Assembly (NCBI GenBank): GCA_023388055.1
Contig: JAEWGW010000002.1
Location: forward strand, 68,009-132,008
DNA: 64,000 bases
Reading direction: 5' to 3'
From: Bacillota bacterium
Lineage (GTDB): Bacteria; Bacillota; Bacilli; Paenibacillales; NBRC-103111
The translations under genes and the position numbers were made by a program. Shown here one piece after another: positions 55,736 through 62,117 of this stretch. Position 1 is the first letter of the stretch. Each line of letters opens with the position of its first letter. The notes below the pieces were generated by a model. It did no database searches. It saw only the letters and a program-made list of their open reading frames with translations, and had not been told where the DNA came from.

Positions 55736-57673
55736 GTGGAGGATATTCAAAAACATCAGTATTATCAATTGCCTTCTCTGCTGGATGCCTCAGGAATAAC
55801 AGGGCCAACCGGACCAACAGGAGGTGAAGGCCCTGAAGGGGCTTCGGGGGATACAGGCGATGACGGCAGACCTGGTCACAAGGGTGCTAGTGGCCCTACC
55901 GGAATAACCGGGGCAACCGGACATTCTGGAGAAACCGGGGCAAGCGGTCCTACCGGAGCAACAGGTGATACCGGAGCAACAGGCCCTACAGGTAAAACAG
56001 GAATAACCGGGGCAACGGGTGACACCGGTGGGACCGGCGCTACTGGCCTTACCGGGGGTACAGGGTCAACGGGCTCTACCGGGCCATCCGGACCTGAGGG
56101 ACCTACGGGAATTACAGGCTTCACGGGTACTACCGGTGCCCGGGGAGCAACAGGACCATACAGCCACATCAGCAATAACCGGATAACGACGCCTGTATCA
56201 CTGCCATTGACCGCTGCCGGTGCTTGGATAAATCTAAATACCGTCCCCTTTGTCTATCTGAAAAATCAACAAGCGGTAAAAATCGATGCCTCCCTCCTCT
56301 TGTCCTGGGATAGTGTCAATACGGATGCCACTTCCCTCAGCATGGAATACCAACTGCTGAGAAACGGAACTGTTATTAATAAAGGCGTCAGTACCTACGG
56401 ATTCTATATTAACAGCAAAATGGACAACAAAGAGCTCATTGACCTGTTCTATGTGGATACACCCGGAAGCGGGGCATATACGTATTCCTTACAGGCTCGC
56501 ATTGTCAATTTCTTCAACATCCAAAACACTGTACGTATTCTGGAGACTGACTTGGCTGCAGTCGCCTTTAATAATGCCTCATTTTCTTCGAGCCTGTATG
56601 TATCCTACCGGCCTACAGATGATCAGGGGAACGGGCATGTCGCTGTGGTGAATACGGCCTCTGATTCTGTTTCTGATACCATTGAAGTTGGTCGCGGGCC
56701 AGGAGCAATGGCTAAATCACCGGATGGAGCTACTCTCTATGTGGTGAATGCCCTGGATAACACAGTTTCCCTTATTGATACATTTACGAACCAGATTGTA
56801 GCAACCTTGGACGTAGGAGAGAATCCTTCAGCCGTTGTTGTAGCACCGGACAATTCTAAAGCATATGTAGCGAATTACGGCTCCAGTGATGTAACGGTAA
56901 TTGACCATATTGCCCGCAAGGTGCTGACTACAGTACCAGTTGGAATTAAACATCCGTTTGCGATGGTTGTATCACCCAAAAGCTGGTATGTATTCGTGGC
57001 AACGAAGGAGGATGAGAACAACCAAGGAGAGGTATATGGCATTTCAATCAAGGGTGAGCAAGTTACGAGTATTTACGATTTCTATGATTTTAGTACCCTG
57101 CCCCAACGCAACCCTCTTGCTGTCTCCTCAGACAGTCAGACGCTGCTCGTATTTGAAAAAAATAATATATATGTTTATCTCATTTCTGAGACAGAGATCC
57201 ACTTGTATAATTATGGTTCTGTATCTTGGCCCGGCTGGGTATCCGGTGATTTTCTCAACGGCCCGGACAATTATTTCTACGCTGTCCAAGATCCGTCTTC
57301 ACTTTTCTTGGGCAAAGCCTCCCTCCGAGCTAATGATATGAGTTTATTAGGTCCATGGGACCTTCCCAGCCATCGAGGTCAATATCAGCTTGCCATTACT
57401 CCTGATCAATCCAGAGTATGTGTCACTATAATAGGTGATGATGACCAGTTTCCCGGGCTGCAAATCATTGAACCACAAAATAACGATACGTCCCACTTCG
57501 TTGAACTGCCGGTTGCTAAACAAATCGCCATCACCATCGATAGTGCCAAGGCTTATGTTTCGGAGAATCAATATGTTCATCCTGTTAACCTGTGGACATA
57601 CACGGCGGGTAACGCAGTTTATATTGGAGGCAATGTGCAAAGTATGGCTGCCGCCTACAATATGAGGACTTAG
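55736..57673 (+). CDS. Collagen-like/beta-domain/YVTN propeller fusion protein
   Basis: A 645-residue paralogue: a short leader, a collagen-like region (about 22-141, mixed GPT, GAT, GDT and GIT triplets), the beta-domain (about 143-285: MEYQLLRNG, LFYVDTP, AYTYSLQARI) and the propeller (about 288-643). GTG start ten bases after AAGGAG. Its propeller is very close to that of the next gene (for example NNIYVYLISE and SWPGWVSGDFLN in both), including long stretches of identical DNA, pointing to recent duplication or gene conversion. Confidence 0.87.
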   Translation: MEDIQKHQYYQLPSLLDASGITGPTGPTGGEGPEGASGDTGDDGRPGHKGASGPTGITGATGHSGETGASGPTGATGDTGATGPTGKTGITGATGDTGGTGATGLTGGTGSTGSTGPSGPEGPTGITGFTGTTGARGATGPYSHISNNRITTPVSLPLTAAGAWINLNTVPFVYLKNQQAVKIDASLLLSWDSVNTDATSLSMEYQLLRNGTVINKGVSTYGFYINSKMDNKELIDLFYVDTPGSGAYTYSLQARIVNFFNIQNTVRILETDLAAVAFNNASFSSSLYVSYRPTDDQGNGHVAVVNTASDSVSDTIEVGRGPGAMAKSPDGATLYVVNALDNTVSLIDTFTNQIVATLDVGENPSAVVVAPDNSKAYVANYGSSDVTVIDHIARKVLTTVPVGIKHPFAMVVSPKSWYVFVATKEDENNQGEVYGISIKGEQVTSIYDFYDFSTLPQRNPLAVSSDSQTLLVFEKNNIYVYLISETEIHLYNYGSVSWPGWVSGDFLNGPDNYFYAVQDPSSLFLGKASLRANDMSLLGPWDLPSHRGQYQLAITPDQSRVCVTIIGDDDQFPGLQIIEPQNNDTSHFVELPVAKQIAITIDSAKAYVSENQYVHPVNLWTYTAGNAVYIGGNVQSMAAAYNMRT

Positions 57674-57697
57674 CCTAGATAAGGAGTTGTGCAAACT

Positions 57698-59674
57698 GTG
57701 GATGAGATGCAAACCAATCCAATATTCTTCGGCGTAACCGGAGAGAACGATCAATTGGTGATTAGAGATGGCATACAAACCGTTGAGGCTGTAGGTATAG
57801 GTCCTACTGGCCCTACTGGTCCAACCGGTCCTACTGGTCCAACAGGACCATCAGGATTAGAAGGCAGAACCGGTGGATCAGGACCTACCGGTGATACGGG
57901 GGTCACCGGAATCACGGGAGCGACTGGTGCAACAGGAAATACAGGCTCGTCCGGCGCATCGGGACCCCTGGGACATGACGGAATAACGGGACCAACAGGC
58001 GCAAGCGGACCAACAGGCGGTACAGGTCCAACAGGTATCACAGGAATAACCGGAAAGGATGGACCGGAGGGTTCTGTTGGACCTAAGGGTGATCCTGGTT
58101 CAACCGGTACCTCAGGTAATACAGGTCCAAATGGTACGAGAGGAGCGACCGGCGCCTCCAACTATATCGGCTATGCCAAGTCGAATGTCTCCATCACATT
58201 GCCGCTGGGTTCTCCTGCTCCTTGGGTAACACTGAATACAGTTCCCTTCTTAAGCATTGGAACCCAACAATCCGTAAAAATTGACGTCTCCTTCCTGATG
58301 TCCTGGGCAAGCGGTGAGAGCAGTGAAACCTCCATCTCCCTGGATTACCGGCTGCTCCGCAATGGGGTTGAAATTTACTCCAGCAACAGCACCTTCAGTT
58401 ATTTGGCGATCAAAAAACTGCCCTTCAAAGACCTGATCCGTTTCTTCTACGTGGATACACCGCCACAGGCTTCTTACACCTACAGCCTGCAAGCTCGTAT
58501 CCGGTCCTTCTCCAATATCCAGGCGACAACTCAGGTTCTGGAGACCGATATGTCTACCATTGTGTTCGACAACGTATCCTCGTCCTCCAACTTATATGTG
58601 ACCTACCGCCCGGAGGATAATCTCGGTAATGGATACGTGGCAGTAGTCAATACTTCTACTAATTCTGTCATTGATACGATTGAAGTTGGTCGCGGAGCGG
58701 GCGCGATTGCCATATCACCGGATGGTGGAACCGTATATGTGGTAAATTCACTGGACAATACGGTCTCCCTGATCGACACGTACTCCAACTTGGTTGTGGC
58801 AACGCTGTCTGTAGGCGCTAATCCTTCCGCAGTGGTCGTTGCAGCAGATAACACCAAAACCTATGTAGCCAACTATGATTCCAACAGTGTGACGGTTATA
58901 GATAACATCAAGCGGGAAAAGATAACCACTGTACCGGTTGGAAGCGGTCACCCGTTCGCAATGGTTGCGTCACCCAAAAGCTGGTTTGTATTTGTGGCAA
59001 CGAAAGAAGATCAGGAGGGCCACATTGGAGCGGTTTATGGCATTTCAATCAAGGATGAGCAAGTGACGGGAGCTAACAATATCTATGACTTTAGCACCCT
59101 GCCCGAACGCAACCCTCTTGCTGTCTCCCCAGATAGTCGGACGCTGCTCGTATTTGAAAAGAATAATATATATGTTTATCTCATTTCTGAAGCAGTGATC
59201 AACTGGCCTGGTTATGGTAATGTATCCTGGCCCGGCTGGGTATCCGGTGATTTCCTCAACAGCCCGGACAATTATTTCTATGCTGTCCAAGATCCGTCTT
59301 CAGTCCTCTTGGGTAAAGCCATCCTTCGAGCTGATGACATGAGTTACGCAGGTCCATGGTACCTTCCCAGCCATCGAGGTCAATATCAGCTTGCCTTTAC
59401 TCCCGATCTATCCAAAGTATGTGTCACAATAATAGGGGATGATGACCAGTTCCCCGGACTGCAAATTATTGAAACCGGCAATAATGATGCCCCTCATTTC
59501 GTCGAGGTTCCTGTGGCTTTTAAACTGGCCATCACTCCGGACAGCACCAAAGCGTATGTTACGGAGCATCAATATGTTCATCCAGTGAACCTCTTGACGT
59601 ATACGGCAGAGAATGCCGTCTTGATCGGAAAGAATGTCGAAAGTCTGGTATCGGCTTATACTCTGCGCTCATAA
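57698..59674 (+). CDS. Collagen-like/beta-domain/YVTN propeller fusion protein
   Basis: About 658 residues: a leader (1-33), a collagen-like region (about 34-153), the beta-domain (about 155-300: LDYRLLRNG, FFYVDTP, SYTYSLQARI) and the propeller (about 303-656). The GTG at 57698 lies 11 bases after AAGGAG; another GTG at 57689 is only two bases from that site and is less likely. It is the fourth and last gene of the operon and is followed by a terminator. Confidence 0.85.
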   Translation: MDEMQTNPIFFGVTGENDQLVIRDGIQTVEAVGIGPTGPTGPTGPTGPTGPSGLEGRTGGSGPTGDTGVTGITGATGATGNTGSSGASGPLGHDGITGPTGASGPTGGTGPTGITGITGKDGPEGSVGPKGDPGSTGTSGNTGPNGTRGATGASNYIGYAKSNVSITLPLGSPAPWVTLNTVPFLSIGTQQSVKIDVSFLMSWASGESSETSISLDYRLLRNGVEIYSSNSTFSYLAIKKLPFKDLIRFFYVDTPPQASYTYSLQARIRSFSNIQATTQVLETDMSTIVFDNVSSSSNLYVTYRPEDNLGNGYVAVVNTSTNSVIDTIEVGRGAGAIAISPDGGTVYVVNSLDNTVSLIDTYSNLVVATLSVGANPSAVVVAADNTKTYVANYDSNSVTVIDNIKREKITTVPVGSGHPFAMVASPKSWFVFVATKEDQEGHIGAVYGISIKDEQVTGANNIYDFSTLPERNPLAVSPDSRTLLVFEKNNIYVYLISEAVINWPGYGNVSWPGWVSGDFLNSPDNYFYAVQDPSSVLLGKAILRADDMSYAGPWYLPSHRGQYQLAFTPDLSKVCVTIIGDDDQFPGLQIIETGNNDAPHFVEVPVAFKLAITPDSTKAYVTEHQYVHPVNLLTYTAENAVLIGKNVESLVSAYTLRS

Positions 59675-59680
59675 TGCAGG

Positions 59681-59715
59681 CGGGCCTCCTCCCCCATACA
59701 GCGGAGGAGGTCCTT
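59681..59715 (+). terminator. Terminator of the collagen-propeller operon
   Basis: GGGCCTCCTCC pairs with GGAGGAGGTCC around a ten-base loop; the following TTCCTT is a modest U-tract. It lies between convergent genes. Confidence 0.65.
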
Positions 59716-59744
59716 CCTTCGATTTATCTGTACCGTCAAATCAC

Positions 59745-61469
59745 TCAGCAGCTTTGCATACGGATTCTTGCTTCAACAAATAATTCCTGCTGTTTTTCCT
59801 CTTGCACATCTGCACCCGCATCAATCAAACAATCATCTGCCATATGCAGCAGGGTTTCAACCAGCAAGCTACAGGCATGTTGGTTCTTGACAGCCTGTAG
59901 CTCTTTATGGAGGGTGGCTTGCCATCTTCCTGTAATGGATTGTGCCGTTTGTTGGTGACCATTCGCTTTTGCAACCTTGGCAGCAAAAGACAGCCAGGCA
60001 GCAGCGGCATTTTCATTCTCTTCATGTTCACCTGAAAAAGGCATTTGAAGCTTATCGACGGAAAAACCGTTTTCCATCCAGATCAGCCATTGTGCGGCCT
60101 CATCCTTATACAGGATATTTTGGTTAAACACAGGATTGGATTGAACATCCTTTTTGGCCTCAGCAAGCTTGCCCGTCATCAACAAAGCCTGGAAGCGGAT
60201 CAATGCTTCTGCCATAGATTCGGTATGGGGACCTTTTTTTTCCGTTAAGGACAAAATCGTGGAGTAACAATTTGCTTCTGCCAAAGTGGCAAGCATCGAT
60301 AATCTTAATTCAGGACCAGAAACTCTCATTAAACGTTCCATCAGCGGAATAAGCTCCTGTTCCCGGCCACAGCAATTCAGTACATGTGCAAGAGCACGCA
60401 GTGCCGGATAAAACACAGGTTCCATCTCAATAGCCGCCGTAAAGTAACTGATCGCCTGATCAAACTGTGCGCTATCCTGATAAAGCTTACCCATCAACCA
60501 AAGCGTCCGAAAGGTCCCGTTCCCTTTCTCAGTGACATATTTGCCGGAGGAGCCTAAGCTGAGAGCGCGTGTAAATGCGCGTTCTGCTGCATCTGTCTCC
60601 TCATTTTGCAGTTGCAGTATTCCCTGCCAATGATATAAATCTGCATAATCCTCATACTCCTTTATCCCTGCTTCTGCCGTCAATAGAGCCTCCGTTATTT
60701 GCTGCAAGTGAAACAGGCTCATAATCTCATGTAAATAGGCCGCAGAGCGGAATGGACTTTCCTGCGGTCCATAAAGTCTGCTCTGGCGAAAACAGTCCAC
60801 CGCTTTGTCATGTTCATGAGTTTGGCAATAGTTCACCCCCATATTAAAAAGATGAAACGCATTATGGGGCTCCTTCTCCAGAACCTGCTCCAATGCAGCT
60901 CTGTTTCGTCGAATTTTTTGCTTAGTCTGCAATTGCTTTTGCCCATAGCCATCATGATGGATGACCAATTCTGTTTGACCTAGAGCGGCCCCTTCCGAAT
61001 TTGCGGCAATGCTGTCAATTACTTGTTCATGTATGGGATAGCGGTAACGGTACTCCGACCGGTTGCGGAACATTCTCAGCACCGGATTCACCATAATTTC
61101 CCACCCCCTATTCTCATTCAAGTCATTATGCAGTTGAAACAGAATGCCTTCGATTCCAGGATGCGTCATATAAAGGGGCAGCAGCTCACAACCATACGAG
61201 TCCAAAACTTCATCCGCATCGAGAACCAAAATCCAGTCCCCGCTCGCTTTTTCCAGGCCCGCGTTGCGTGCAGCCGCAAAATCATTTGACCACTGATGGC
61301 GGAACACCTTGGCACCGTATTGTTCTGCAATCTCAATGGTCCTGTCTGTGGATCCGGTGTCCACAATAATCATTTCATCCACAATGGACTTAACACTATC
61401 CAGACAACGCGGCAGCTGCGCCTCTTCATTCCGCACAATCATACAAAGAGTCAACGAAGGTTTATTCAT
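59745..61469 (-). CDS. GT2 glycosyltransferase with TPR-like repeats
   Basis: A 574-residue protein. The N-terminal GT2 domain (about 5-190) has TLCMIVRNEE, DTGSTDRT, and the metal-binding DAD motif in LVLDADEVLD (84-86). From about residue 200 come TPR-like helical repeats (for example NMGVNYCQTHEHDKAVDCF and LLYQDSAQFDQAISYF-like units) and a helical C terminus. Such SunS-like enzymes often glycosylate proteins. The collagen-like and propeller proteins around it are obvious candidate acceptors, which is inference. AAAGGAGGG precedes the ATG. It overlaps the upstream small gene by eight bases. Confidence 0.88.
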   Translation of the reverse strand: MNKPSLTLCMIVRNEEAQLPRCLDSVKSIVDEMIIVDTGSTDRTIEIAEQYGAKVFRHQWSNDFAAARNAGLEKASGDWILVLDADEVLDSYGCELLPLYMTHPGIEGILFQLHNDLNENRGWEIMVNPVLRMFRNRSEYRYRYPIHEQVIDSIAANSEGAALGQTELVIHHDGYGQKQLQTKQKIRRNRAALEQVLEKEPHNAFHLFNMGVNYCQTHEHDKAVDCFRQSRLYGPQESPFRSAAYLHEIMSLFHLQQITEALLTAEAGIKEYEDYADLYHWQGILQLQNEETDAAERAFTRALSLGSSGKYVTEKGNGTFRTLWLMGKLYQDSAQFDQAISYFTAAIEMEPVFYPALRALAHVLNCCGREQELIPLMERLMRVSGPELRLSMLATLAEANCYSTILSLTEKKGPHTESMAEALIRFQALLMTGKLAEAKKDVQSNPVFNQNILYKDEAAQWLIWMENGFSVDKLQMPFSGEHEENENAAAAWLSFAAKVAKANGHQQTAQSITGRWQATLHKELQAVKNQHACSLLVETLLHMADDCLIDAGADVQEEKQQELFVEARIRMQSC

Positions 61470-61866
61470 GGTCTGCTCCCTCCTTTATGCTTTGGATCAA
61501 ACGCCGGATTCTCCATTCGCATTCCTCCAGATTACGGAGCGTCCCATTGTTTTGCCGGTCCTCCGGGTAGCTGGATTGCCGCATCCGGCATACATCCTTG
61601 GCTTGCGCCAGGTATGAAAGCGCCGCTCCCAGCTTTGTAACAGAATACAAAGGGGAGGACGGCAAAAATTGCTCAAATAATGACGCAGCTCTGATGTAAT
61701 GGCCGAGTTCGAAGGTGTGTACAGCAAGAATAAGCAGCCGCTCATCTTGTGCATGCTCGCTCTTAAAAGTCTGCAAGAATGCGGCAATGTGAATAGAAGC
61801 ATCTTCCGGACCTGAAAAAAATGTATTTATGCTTTTTTCTTTGGGACGGATCTCCATGTGAGGCAA
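61462..61866 (-). CDS. Small helical protein coupled to the glycosyltransferase gene
   Basis: About 134 residues, helical, with a TPR-like pair (segments beginning LAVHTFELGHYIRAASLFEQ). I do not recognise a family. The start is taken as the TTG at 61866, eight bases after AAAGGAG; a longer in-frame ATG frame upstream lacks a site. Its end overlaps the glycosyltransferase start, so the two are translationally coupled and may act together, for example as adaptor and enzyme. Confidence 0.7.
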   Translation of the reverse strand: MPHMEIRPKEKSINTFFSGPEDASIHIAAFLQTFKSEHAQDERLLILAVHTFELGHYIRAASLFEQFLPSSPLYSVTKLGAALSYLAQAKDVCRMRQSSYPEDRQNNGTLRNLEECEWRIRRLIQSIKEGADHE

Positions 61867-61915
61867 TATAAACACTCCTTTTATTGTTTTATCCGGCAAT
61901 CTAGACATATCCCTA

Positions 61916-61924
61916 TATGCTATG
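61916..61924 (-). promoter_or_regulatory. SigK-like -10 element before the glycosyltransferase pair
   Basis: CATAGCATA on the minus strand, an exact fit to CATAnnnTA, 50 bases before the start. No clear AC -35 element was seen at the right distance, so this is only suggestive. Confidence 0.35.
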
Positions 61925-62081
61925 CTGCCAAACGGACTTTGGATCATGAAATGTCCTGTCGGACAAACGGCAGGGTTGCGGTCCATAAATTTGAGAATAG
62001 ATTAATCCTATGAAAGGAGGGATGTATTTTCACAGTGTTCATATGGACGTTGCTTCCGTCTCTATTTTCCGTTTTGTACAG

Positions 62082-62090
62082 CATAGAGTA
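62082..62090 (+). promoter_or_regulatory. SigK-like -10 element before the last collagen-like gene
   Basis: CATAGAGTA, an exact fit to CATAnnnTA, 27 bases before the start codon. That would leave a leader of about 20 bases containing AAGGGG. The -35 region is not convincing. Confidence 0.4.
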
Positions 62091-62117
62091 TTTAAACGTC
62101 ATGGAAGGGGTGAGGAA

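Noticed and set aside
62010..62117. In-frame N-terminal extension of the last collagen gene, and a 28-codon frame (62034-62120) overlapping its start
   Set aside because: The AAAGGAGGG site at 62013-62021 directly abuts the ATG at 62022, and the extension is unlike paralogues. The ATG at 62118 has a well-spaced site. The short frame remains possible but has no further support.
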